DNA from: Spirodela intermedia
Taxonomy: Eukaryota; Streptophyta; Magnoliopsida; Alismatales; Araceae
Direction: 5' to 3'
DNA length: 64,000 nucleotides
Assembly (NCBI GenBank): GCA_902729315.2
Contig: LR746274.1
Span: 8,771,940-8,835,939, forward strand
Shown here: positions 1 to 12,201 of the stretch, piece after piece
Layout: every line of letters begins with the position of its first letter
Position numbering within the stretch: the first letter of the stretch is position 1
Position numbers and translations under genes: made by a program
The notes under the pieces: model-generated
What the model saw: only the letters and a program-made list of their open reading frames with translations
What the model was told of the DNA's origin: nothing
Databases searched by the model: none

Positions 1-950
1 TAGAAAGTAACCTTTCCCGGCGGCGGATTTCCAGCCGAAGCGCACCTACCGCCATCGTCAGCGGTTAAGTAAACCGAAAGGTGCTCACATTGTCCAACCC
101 ACAAAGAAAAAAAGAGAATCTTTTAACTTTATTTACTTTATTTTAATTTAATTTAACAGAAAGGTGCCATTTTTCATACCCAAAAAGAGAAAAAAAGAAT
201 CTTTAAAGTTTATTTAATTAAAATAAATAAAGATATTATTTTAATTTAACTTTCTTTTTTCCAATAAATTGAAAATATAGATATTATTATTACTATTTAA
301 AATAAATTATTTATTCTGTCCCTATTCAATAAGGAAATAATAATAAGAATATGGTTCTTGTTAAGATTAGTTAGTTGGAGCTTCGGCTGGTGATATTTTC
401 CTAATAATTATAATTTATTTATTCGTAACTATTCCATTTTCCATTAACGCCAAATAAATGGAGCTATTCTTTCCGTTTCCCATGTTACTCAAATGGGAAA
501 TCCCCGAGGATCATGGCAGGGGCAATACCGTAATTGTAGGTCTCTTAATCGAGGATTAAATGGGGTTAATCCAAAAAGTAGTGGGCTATTAGTGATTGGA
601 TAAGGTTCAAGGGTCTTTGCCCAAATGTCACAGGGAAGATGGTATTTCCCTAATTTATTATGTTTACGAGGGTGAAATCGCCTGACCCGCCGTGTACGGC
701 TTCGGTGGGTTAGCGGCGCAGAACTGGTCAAATTTGCCGTGCTTTAGACGCTTCCAGACAGTTCTTTAACGCCGTTAGCGATCGAGGCATCACGAACGTC
801 AATTCTTACAGGTAAGACCTTAAGATAATTTTTTTTATCAAAAGCCTCCGTAGAGTTAACGACGGGTATTTTGCTTAATAGGCGTAAAGAGTACTAAAAC
901 AATAATACGTAGACGTGAGGGTTTAAAATAATTTCTGCCATTCTGACGGA
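1..950. other. Upstream DNA of the polyubiquitin gene, no gene recognised
   Basis: No coding region is supported here; open frames are short and show no family signature. The segment is AT-rich up to about 480 and more balanced afterwards. Positions 335-395 (a block reading atatggttctt...gattagttagttggagctt) resemble part of the tandem array at 7230-8030, so a dispersed copy of that repeat lies here. The last few hundred bases probably carry distal promoter sequence of the polyubiquitin gene, but I see no specific element I can defend. Confidence 0.5.
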
Positions 951-1021
951 AGATGCTGACGCGTTGCGTGAGGAAAGATCGTGGAACCCTAACAAAGATC
1001 GGTCGCCGACCTCCATCAGCC

Positions 1022-1028
1022 TATAAAT
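1022..1028 (+). promoter_or_regulatory. TATA box of the polyubiquitin gene
   Basis: The motif TATAAAT lies about 30 bp before a plausible transcription start (about 1050-1060) and about 100 bp before the leader-intron donor at 1130. Plant polyubiquitin genes commonly have a strong TATA box followed by a short non-coding first exon, which fits this spacing. The start site itself is inferred. Confidence 0.7.
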
Positions 1029-1129
1029 CCTGGAGCCGTCGATGCTCGCCTCACAATTTAGCAAGTTCTCAAAATTGCTCGGTTTACAACACCGGAAGAG
1101 AGAGAGATTCGTCGCCTGCCGCTCGCAAG

Positions 1130-3430
<2,301 letters not shown>

Positions 3431-3721
3431 ATCCCAATGCATTTCAGCCATCTACTCTCTTCTTCCGTCTAATCATCTCGACTTTCATGTCGAATGGTTA
3501 GCGAATCTCTCCCCTGTTGCTCTGATGCCAAGGCGGCCCCCGCCCTTTGTACTCTGTTTCTTCTCTTCCCCCCCTTCTTCTATGAATTCTAGATTGCTTC
3601 TTTCTTCTCGATGTTCATGAACGCATGCTTCTTTCTATATTTCTCTTCCTCCGTGGATTTTTTCACGGTTAGTCGTCGCTAGCGCCGTGGATCTCCTCCA
3701 CTCCCTCAGCTGCTTCTGCCG

Positions 3722-3745
3722 GAGAGAGAGAGAGAGATAGAGATG

Positions 3746-3776
<31 letters not shown>
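3722..3776. repeat. (GA)n microsatellite
   Basis: Imperfect GA dinucleotide repeat interrupted by GATAGAGATGGGG. It lies between the polyubiquitin 3' end and the PPDK regulatory protein gene. In the latter's orientation it may fall in the promoter. Confidence 0.9.
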
Positions 3777-3780
<4 letters not shown>

Positions 3781-4038
3781 CCGGTCGGGCCGGATTATGT
3801 ATAGCCGACCCGGCTCGAAGATTATTTGGGCCGGACAGTCCCGGTCCGGGGCCATGGCTGGGAGCTTACCGGCTCACAGAAACCGACCCCTTCGATAATA
3901 TGATTGGGTGGACAAAATCTAATAATTTGTGAGGATTTTGAGGGGTCGAAGAGAACGCCCAACCAAGAAAATCGATTCCGAAAATCGGACACTCAAAAAT
4001 CCAGGTGCCCTGCCGCCCCTCCCCTGTTCGGCGAAATC

Positions 4039-4577
4039 ATGTTCCTCTGCAAATCTCACCCCCTCCCGCTCTCCTCCCTTGGCGTCACCGTCCAGTCCAG
4101 ATCCTCGCCGGTGAGGGTGGCGGCTACTTCGCCAGAGGGGAGGCAGCACACCTCGCCGCCCGACGATCCCGACGGCGAGCAGCCCTCCAATGCCCCCCAG
4201 AAGACCGCCGCCGCCGCCACCACCCCCCGTGTGAGCCCCCAGCTCAGCCGCTGGTCCCGCGCAAGGGCCCTTCGATCGGGCAGGCGGCTCGATCGCCGCC
4301 CGGCTGGTGATTCCTCCTCCCGTCGATCTCCTGCTTCTGCTGCGTTCATCTCCGGTTTGTCCGCGGCTGCGTCGACGGCGGTGGCCGCGGAGGAAAGGGA
4401 GGACGATGGGAGTTCGGAGGATGAGGAATTGGGCGGCACGGGGAAGGCGATTTACATGGTGTCGGATGGTACGGGATGGACCGCTGAGCACTCCGTAAAC
4501 GCGGCGCTGGGGCAGTTCGAGCACTGCCTCGTCGACCGCGGATGTCCCGTGAGCACCCATCTTTTCTCCGGGGTAAT

Positions 4578-4639
<62 letters not shown>

Positions 4640-7140
4640 GTTTTTTACCATCCACATTCTCTGAATTGATGTGGATTGTCTACCCCAGGCTCCAGATTGG
4701 GCTTGGGGGTCCAGGGTTTCTGCTGAAATGGTTTATGGTTCATCCCTCTCGGAAGAGCAAGTAATCGCCAATTAGATATTCCCTCACATTGGCAAGTCAT
4801 TCACCAGGTTTTGAAATCTGTGTTTTGGCTTCCTCAGACCTCAGATTGAGCTGAGACTTAGGGTTCCTGCTGCATGTGGCTTCCCGATTGTCCTGCTCCG
4901 AAGAACTAGGAACCACCGTTGGATCTCCTTAATCGCTCTTCTTCCGAAAGATGGGGTCTCCTTATTCCATTGACTTAGATTCTTCGGTTCGAAATTCTTC
5001 CTAAATTTAGGTGAATAATTATTCCAAACTGGACGATCGTAGATTGCATCTTCCAATGACGATCCTCCTCCACGCTGTCTGCCACACCTTCTCTGCCATT
5101 ATAATCAGTAGATGAATGATGCAAGGATTGCTACAGTGGGATGGGCAGATGTTTTGGTAGGGGAAGTTGCACATGATGACGAAAGATCCATATGAACTAC
5201 TTCTCAGATGTATGAAAACACAAAACCGGGAAGAAAACAAAAAAAATGTAGTAGAAACCTGATTTTGTGATCAAATATCTCATATAATGCTCTGTTCAGA
5301 AAACTTCTGAAATGGATAGTCAGCCTACTTCTTGGTTCAGATAATAATATCAGTTGTGCAACATCTGAAACCAAGATATAGCATTAATTTCCATCAATCA
5401 TGCTAGAAGTTTTTCTGCTCTGGTCAGAAACCTCTCAAATCTATAACCAGCATGCTTCTTGAAATAAATTTTCTGAACAAATCGATCCATGTAATAATAT
5501 CATTTCTGCATTATCAAGCACAGAATGTGGTATTTCCGAATCAAGCAAGGAATTATCGGTTTTATGTGTTATTTCCGAATTTTATATTGTGTTCTATTTA
5601 ATATTTGAGATCATCCCCTTTTTCCATTGTATTGAATCTAATTTTTTAAAAAAAACTATACGTGCTCCAACACTGATGAAGCTTAAATCAGGAACTATCT
5701 TCAGATTGACGACTTAAACCGTTTAATGGAGATCATAAGCAAGGCTGCCAAGGAAGGGGCTCTCCTGCTTTACACCCTCGCCGATCCTTCCCTGGCAGAG
5801 TCAGCAAAGAAGGCATGCCGACTCTGGGGCGTCCCCTACACCGATATTCTGGGCCCCACCACCGAGGCCATCGCCGCCCACCTCGGCGTAGCTCCACTGG
5901 GCATCCCACGGGGCGCCGCCAATCGGCAGATCCCCCTCTCCGAAGACTATTTCAAGCGGATTGAAGCCATTGATTTCACAATTAAGCAGGATGACGGGGC
6001 ACTGCCACAGAACCTCAACCGGGCTGACATTGTCCTCCTCGGCGTCTCGAGGACGGGGAAGACGCCTCTGTCTATATATCTGGCTCAGAAGGGCTACAAG
6101 GTGGCGAATGTTCCCATAGTTCTGGGTGTGGAGCTGCCGAAGACGGTGTTCGAGATAAATCAGAGTAAGATCTACTCGTTGATCATAAATCCAGTGGTGC
6201 TGCAGACCATCAGGAGGACGAGGGCCAAGAGCCTCGGATTCACCAGCAGCATGAGTAGCCACTACTCAGATATGGATCATGTGAGAGAGGAGCTGGAATT
6301 CGCCAGCAAGATCTTCGCTCAGAACCCATTGTGGCCCGTGATCGGTAAGCTGAGAACTGACTTGCTTCCATCAGATTGGTACTTTATTAAATTATTTTTA
6401 CTAAGAATTACTTAATTTATTGATTCACGTCCATTATTATTACTTCATTCTTCTGATTCGGATGATCCGAAAACTGATTTACTTGCAATTTGATTGGTAG
6501 TTTATTATTTTTCTCGATTGCCTTGATTACCGGATCATTGTTTTGGATCTGGGCAACAAGCAAAGAGTAAATTTTCTTGCACATAATTAGTACATTATTA
6601 TTACTCAATTCTTCTCATTCGATTGATCCAAGAACTGGTTTTCTTGCATTTGATTGTAGTTCACTAATTTGCTCAATTGCCTTGATTACCAGATCGTTGG
6701 ATTGGATCTGGGCAACAAGCAAAGAGTCAATTTTCTTGCGCATAATTAGTACATTATTATTACTTAATTCTTCTGATTCGGATGATCCTAGACCACTGAA
6801 TCAACCAAGATAATACGACATATATCTTTACATGTTCATGGAAGGATGTGCGAGTGAGAATCTCCAATCCCCCACCATTGAATCAGTGCATCTGTGGAGA
6901 AGCAGTGTTTGAATCATACCTTTCCACTCAATTATATATATATATATATAATATATAATATATATACTTTTGGATTTATGTATTCATATTAATTTTTGAG
7001 ATGTGAGTATGGTTTGATCTCCATTGATGGTTGCAGAGGTGACTGGGAAGGCGATAGAGGAGACGGCGGCCGTCATAGTGAGGATTCACCATGACCGGAG
7101 CCAGAGGTACACCATGCCTCGCATCTCCAGGAGATATTGA
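4039..7140 (+). CDS. RP1: Pyruvate,phosphate dikinase regulatory protein (PPDK-RP), chloroplast
   Basis: Three exons, 4039-4572, 5705-6344 and 7037-7140, give 425 residues in a continuous frame. The product is a bifunctional enzyme of the PPDK-RP (DUF299) family. It inactivates PPDK by ADP-dependent phosphorylation of a Thr and reactivates it by Pi-dependent dephosphorylation. Residues 1-about 130 are a Ser/Ala/Arg-rich variable stretch fitting a chloroplast transit peptide plus linker. The conserved domain starts near [16 protein letters not shown] in exon 1. The nucleotide-binding P-loop GVSRTGKTP is at about residues 291-299. The protein ends with the conserved MPRISRRY. Exon junctions fall in conserved words ([30 protein letters not shown]). 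ATG 4039 is the first in-frame ATG; the frame is open further upstream but without ATG. Intron 1 begins with a CT microsatellite, and intron 2 contains a roughly 160 bp tandem repeat. RP1 versus RP2 type cannot be decided here. Confidence 0.95.
4581..4635. repeat. (TC)n microsatellite in intron 1 of PPDK-RP
   Basis: About 27 TC repeats starting only 8 bp after the intron donor at 4573. Length variation here could alter donor accessibility or splicing. Confidence 0.95.
6431..6790 (+). repeat. About 160 bp tandem repeat in intron 2 of PPDK-RP
   Basis: A motif (CATTATTATTACTT...ATTCTTCTGATTCGGATGATCC) recurs at 6431, 6592 and 6751, so the period is about 160 bp with two full copies and a partial third. 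The copies also share the words TTGCCTTGATTACC and GATCTGGGCAACAAGCAAAGAGT. Divergence between copies is modest. Confidence 0.85.
6932..6966. repeat. (TA)n microsatellite
   Basis: TA-dinucleotide run near the 3' end of intron 2 of the PPDK-RP gene, about 70 bp before the exon 3 acceptor. Confidence 0.9.
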
Positions 7141-7229
7141 GTATGGAAAACCCCACTTCACCCTTTTTTTTTCGGAAAAAATAATAATTGTTCCCTCCCC
7201 CGCTTGTAGATAAATGGCTTGTATAGAAC

Positions 7230-7255
7230 ACTCTCCACACATTTAATGCAGAAAA

Positions 7256-7286
<31 letters not shown>

Positions 7287-8030
7287 GAGTATGGTTTATA
7301 AGATTGGCTGGTTGGAAAATATTTTATAAAAGAGATTACGTGGATTTTCATGCCTGAAAAGCTGCAAGTGAAAATATTTTCAAAAGCTGATAATTTTGAG
7401 AATAAATATTTTTCAGATAACTAGAAAATAATGTAAAAATATCTTTTAATAGTAAAAAACGTGTATAGAAATAAAGAAATGGTTAGAAGATTGTTTTCCG
7501 TTGTTATTCGGGTTATTTTTTAAAAACATCAAGTGAATTTCCATGTCTCGAAAGCTGTAACTGAAAACATTTCCAAAAACTGATAATTTTAAAAATAAAT
7601 ATTTTTCAGATAATTAGGAAAAATTATCTAAATATATATATATATTAACAATAAACAGCGTGTATTCAAATAAATAAATAAATATTGTGTGGTTCTAAGA
7701 TTGTTTGGTTGGAGCTTAGGGGAGTCCTCCCTTCCAGCCCATTATTATTGGGAAATATTTTTAAATGTTTTCAAAAGCTGATAGTTTTGGAGATATTTTT
7801 AAAAAAAAATACTTTAAAATGATAAGTTCTTTGTATATAATAAATAAATAAATAGGATTATGGTTCTATTTTTTTGAAAAAAGGATTACATGAATTTTCA
7901 TTTCTAAACATCTGTGCTATGAAATATTTTCAAAAGCTGATAATTATGAAAATAAAGACTCGTCAGATAACTAGATAATGAGTTTAAAAAATATTATATA
8001 TTTTTAATAACAAAAAGGCGAAGATAATAA
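7230..8030. repeat. Degenerate tandem array, period about 160-200 bp (array 1)
   Basis: The word CAAAAGCTGATAATTTT (with changes) recurs at 7381, 7574, 7772 and 7931. Each copy is followed by AATAAATATTTTTCAGATAACTAG-like sequence and an (AAAT)n run, then by a GTATGGTTCTAAGATTG-like block. About four units; strongly diverged. A related block is also seen at 335-395. It is non-coding and matches no transposon end that I recognise. Confidence 0.75.
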
Positions 8031-8400
8031 GCCAATGTAGTTAAAAGGGCTCCCCCGAATCCATGAACGATATCCTCCCCCCCTCCCTCTTCCTCTGATT
8101 GGTCCCATCACGATCTGAAGATACCATCAACGCCGTCCATCCTCCCCGTGGAAGACCGAGAGGTACAGCAGAATGATGGTCCCCACGCTGGACCTGCATC
8201 AGAAGACACTGTCCACATCAGACGGTCGTCGATATCCCACGTGGACCGGGGCGATCATACGGCCATGATGGCCCAGCTTAGTCCGGCCCAATCTACTGTC
8301 CTATTGATGAGATAGATAAGCCTCTGTGCGATTGCCACGTGGCATCGCGTGCAATCTCTCTCCCATTTGTGCCACGTGCTGGAACCCTACCACTCTTTGT
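8031..8400. promoter_or_regulatory. GC-richer island with three G-boxes
   Basis: Between two AT-rich arrays lies about 370 bp of balanced composition with three palindromic CACGTG cores, at 8238-8243, 8336-8341 and 8373-8378. Two of them sit in CCACGTGG context. G-boxes bind bZIP, bHLH and PIF factors in plants. No gene start is recognised within 3 kb downstream, so a regulatory role is only a possibility. It could be a promoter remnant or an enhancer. Confidence 0.45.
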
Positions 8401-8439
8401 GTTTGGTGTTGGCGTATTATCTTGTAGATATAAAATAAT

Positions 8440-8621
8440 CTAATAAAGTTTTAAATAATCAATCAACGTGAAGAAATATAATCATTTTTCAGAAATTAAC
8501 AAAAAAGGCAGACAAGTAATTGCGTCCAATAATAGCATGGAAACAAAAGGTGAAATTATATAAAATAAAATAATTTACCACATATGGTAAGTTCCTCTAA
8601 GCTGAAAATTTCCAAAAATAA

Positions 8622-8673
<52 letters not shown>

Positions 8674-9508
8674 TCAGTTACTCTGGAGGCAGCTTGGATA
8701 AGGTTAGTTATCAATCCACATGCAGAATATAAATATTTTCCATTCATTTTAAAAAGACAAAGAAGTAGTTGCGTCCAATAATGAAATAAAATAAAATTTT
8801 GAATTTATATAAATAAATAAAATAGCACAAATGGTAAGTCTCTCCTAGCTGATTTTTTAATTAAAATCTCTCTCCCTCTCTCTCTCTCTCCAGGTTCTAT
8901 GACTATGGAGGCAGCTTGGATAGGATTATTGATCAATGAGCGTGTATAATATATAATATTTTACAGAAATTTAACAGGACAAACAAGTAATTGAGTTCAA
9001 TATTAATGTAAAAGAAAATTGTGAAATTCTATGAAATAAATAAGATACCACGAATGGTAAGTTTCTCCAAGCTGATTTTTTATTAAAAAACATATATATA
9101 TATCTAGGATCTATAACTATGGAGGCAGCTTGGATATGGTTATTGATGATTTAATGATCAATGAACTTGTAGAATATAAAATATTTTACAGAAATTTTAA
9201 AAGGACAAACAAGTAATTGAGTTCAATAATAATGTAAAAAAAAAAAGTGAATTTCTATGAAATAAATAGGATACCACGAATGGTGAGTTCCTCAAAGTTG
9301 AATTTTCTTATTTAAAAAAAATATCTCTCTTCTCTCTTCTTCTAGGATATGTAACTATATGAAAGGTCAACTCTTGATTTAATGGTCAATCAACGTGTGG
9401 AATATAATATTTTACAGACATTAAATAGAGATAATAACTTAAAAAATACGAGATTTTATAGAATAAGATGCCACAAATGGTAAGTGTCTCCAAGCTGTTT
9501 TTTTTTTT

Positions 9509-9550
<42 letters not shown>

Positions 9551-9925
9551 GGATATGTAACTAAGAAGGCAGCTAGGTTAGGTTTAGTGATCAATCAACT
9601 CTTGATTTAATGATCAAGCAACGTGTGGAATAGAAATATTTCTCAGACATTAAAAAGAGATAGAATAACTCAAAAAGACGAAATTCTATAGAATAAATTA
9701 GATGCCACAAATGGTAAGTTCCTCCAATATTTTTTTATTAAAAATAGTGCTTTCTCTCTCTAGACATCTAATTGCATTTAAAAAACATAAAAATAAAAAT
9801 AAAATTCTATAAAAGGAAGAAAAAAACCCTCTCTCTCTCTCTCTCTAGGATTTGTAATTTAGCTTCGATACGGTCAGTGATCAATCATGTTTCAGTGCAA
9901 AATGTAAAATTTAAAAAATCCAGGG
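8440..9925 (+). repeat. Tandem array, period about 225 bp, with mini-intron-like cassettes (array 2)
   Basis: The anchor ATGGTAAGTTCCTCCAAGCTG recurs in diverged form at about 8585, 8832, 9055, 9281, 9478 and 9712 (spacing 197-247 bp), with a leading and a trailing partial unit. Every unit contains a donor-like GTAAGT or GTGAGT, a short T/A-rich piece, a CT-rich run and, in six cases, CTAG or CCAG followed by a (G)GAT/GTT-like start. A conserved GACTATGGAGGCAGCTTGGATA block then follows. The CT microsatellites are therefore part of the repeat unit. No open frame spans units. Confidence 0.82.
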
Positions 9926-9939
9926 TATTTTTGTTAAAA

Positions 9940-10330
9940 CGAGGACTTACAAGGTGGCGAACAATAGGAACACCATCCGTGGGACCCCTCCGGCACCGGC
10001 GCGGCGCCGGCAGCGGTGTCCCCTTCCACTGTTCGCCTTCCATGGCGCCGCTTCCAGCGGGCTGGCGGCGGCGGGGATAACCACCGCGACGAACTTCTCC
10101 GCCACTTCGCCGCTGCCGCCCCCAGGCGGCGCCGCCGTGGAGGGAGAGGAGAGAGAAAGCAGAGCTTCTGGGCCGTCGCCGCCACCCTCCGCCGTCGCGG
10201 GGTTCTTCCTCTGCGGCTTCTGAGACTGAGAGAAGAAGAAGAAGTGAGTGAGGAAGATGGAGAGACGGCGAGGAATGAAGAGTCTTTCTCTGAAACTTAC
10301 CGGCATTCCTTGGCGGCGCTCACCGAGAGA
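9940..10330. other. GC-rich island, unresolved; possible first-exon remnant on minus strand
   Basis: An abruptly GC-rich stretch (Ala/Gly/Pro/Arg-rich in all frames) sits between arrays. On the minus strand a frame opens with ATG at 10306 and runs to 9947. It is preceded by a CT-rich tract like a plant 5' leader and contains GTAAGT six bases after the ATG. I recognise no protein family on either strand, and no continuing exon is visible. It could be the 5' end of a lost gene or chance open frames in GC-rich DNA. No CDS is called. Confidence 0.35.
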
Positions 10331-10333
10331 TAA

Positions 10334-10335
<2 letters not shown>

Positions 10336-10399
<64 letters not shown>

Positions 10400-10478
10400 T
10401 GATACCAGCCTTGCCCGAACTTGGTCTTCAAACCCTAGTTTAGAGAGAGAGAGAGAGGCACTACTGATACCAGCCTTG

Positions 10479-10528
<50 letters not shown>

Positions 10529-10874
10529 AAGGAGGGAGAGAGGAGAATAGGTGGCAGTGGTTTGAGGATAACGATCATGGGGGGAGAGAGAGGAAACAGG
10601 GGAACCAAATCGTCATAGGCAAGCGGGAAAGCGATCGTCCAACTGCAAGAGAAACCCGTTTGGAGAGATTGGAGAGAGAGAGAGAGGGAGAGAGAGGGAG
10701 AGAGAGGGAGAGAAAGAGAGAGAGAGAGATGGGGAGAGAAAGAGAGAGAGAGAGATGGGGAGAGAAAGAGAGAGAGAGAGATGGGGAGAGAAAGAGAGAG
10801 AGAGAGGGGAGAGAGGAAGAGAGAGGGGAGAGAGGGAGAGAGAGAGAGAGATAGACAGTGTGTGAGAGAGAGAG
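10336..10874. repeat. GA-rich low-complexity block with a 26-bp minisatellite
   Basis: (GA)n runs at 10336-10396 and 10481-10522, then GA-rich DNA from 10661 to 10874. A 26-bp unit (GATGGGGAGAGAAAGAGAGA...) starts at 10728, 10754 and 10780. The word TACTGATACCAGCCTTGCC occurs at 10397 and again at 10462, each time flanked by GA runs, so about 65 bp was duplicated. Long open frames here are repeat artefacts. Confidence 0.92.
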
Positions 10875-11210
10875 ATTCGGATGCCTCCATCGCGTCTCAC
10901 GGGAGACGTCGCCGTCGACAAGGAAGTATCCCGAAGGGGTACTCGATGGACGTCACTTCCGAATCATCCCACCGTTGAACCGTCGTTCCGTTCCCGTTAG
11001 TTGACTTGTCCATCAGGGACCGGTCTCGAGCACTGCCGGCGGGGGGTTGGGGGGGGCGCCATGGAGCCCAATAAGACGCCGACTCACTTGGCCCACTGGA
11101 GGCCTATTAACAGGCCAAGCAGGGCCCGAGAGAGAAAGGATACGTACATATTATATTACATGGTAAAGGTAGGAACGGTACATATATACATAAGAAATAT
11201 AAGAGGCTCA
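10875..11210. other. Unique intergenic DNA, no gene seen
   Basis: Balanced-composition sequence between the GA block and array 3. Short frames show no family match. It includes a G run near 11040-11056 (GGGGGGTTGGGGGGGGCGCC). Confidence 0.5.
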
Positions 11211-11214
11211 TAAC

Positions 11215-11960
11215 CATATTGTAGATATTTTCAACATTTAGGGTTTTAATGTAATTGTAAAATAAAAGAGGATCAATTCATAAAATGGATGGCTGTCCTC
11301 AGGCAACGAAGTCTCCACCTATATTATATTAATAAGAGATTCATTTCGATATTTGAGATATTTTTAAACTTTAGAGGTTTAAATGTAATTATTTCTTTAA
11401 AAGAGGGTAAGTTCATGAAATGGGTGACCCGAATACCGACCTAGACAACGAAGCCTCTACCTTTTATTATAATAAAGTAGGGGCAATAAAAAGCATATAT
11501 ATATAAACCCTATTGGAGATATTTGTAAACTTAAAAGGTTTAAATGAAAATTTTTATTTTAAAGGGGGTCAGTTCATTAAATGGATGACCCGAAGGCCGA
11601 CCTTGGAGAATAAAGCTATACCTTTTATTATATTAAGCAAGGGGCAATAAAAAGCATATATATAAACCCTATTGTATATATTTTAAAATTAAAAGGTTTA
11701 AATGTAATTGTAAATTTTAAAGAGGGATAGTTCTCGAAATGGATGACTTTCGAGGACCGACCTTAGAGAACGAAGCCTCTATCTTTTATTGTAATATAGG
11801 GGCATAATATATATAGTGTAATACCAATTTCATATTTTGTTTAAAGATGAAGGTACTAATGTAGTTATTAGTTTAAAAGAGGGCCAATTCATTAAATGGA
11901 TGACCCGAAATGGAATCCCGAAGGTTGGAGGGCCATCCTTAGGGAACGAATCCTCAGCGC
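11215..11960 (+). repeat. Tandem array, period about 158 bp, five units (array 3)
   Basis: The word AAATGGATGACCCGAA (with changes) recurs at 11282, 11418, 11579, 11737 and 11893, spacing 136-161 bp. Each unit also carries AAGGTTTAAATGTAATT, AAGAGGG, GAACGAAGCCTCTACC and CTTTTATTATAATA. The last unit ends about 240 bp before the start codon of the CCCH gene, so the array may lie in its promoter. It is unrelated to arrays 1 and 2. Confidence 0.85.
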
Positions 11961-12201
11961 AACCGGTCAGTCTCCTGCGGATTGCGACTGTGAGAATTAG
12001 GGTTCTGTTCTGATCGCTCTGCGGGGATCTATTCCGGCGATTTCACCGACCATATCTCGTAGATTCGTGAGGCAGCGGGCGGGCGGTGGTGGTAGCTTTC
12101 TGATTTTCGGGTTTCTTGTGCCTCTCCTGGTTCGCCTTGCTCCGTCCGGGGGGCTCCGTCGTGGGTCGATTCTTGGTTGAGGCTTATTTCCGGTATACAC
12201 G

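Noticed and set aside
3904-4038. Upstream extension of the PPDK-RP frame
   Set aside because: The frame is open but starts with TTG; the first in-frame ATG is at 4039, which gives a plausible transit peptide.
9934-10306. Several 80-120 codon frames on both strands in the GC-rich island
   Set aside because: Frames open in several directions at once, as expected for GC-rich DNA; kept only as an unresolved island, not as a CDS.
10248-10978. Arg-Glu and Ser-Leu open frames in the GA/CT block
   Set aside because: Products of dinucleotide repeats; no non-repeat sequence supports them.
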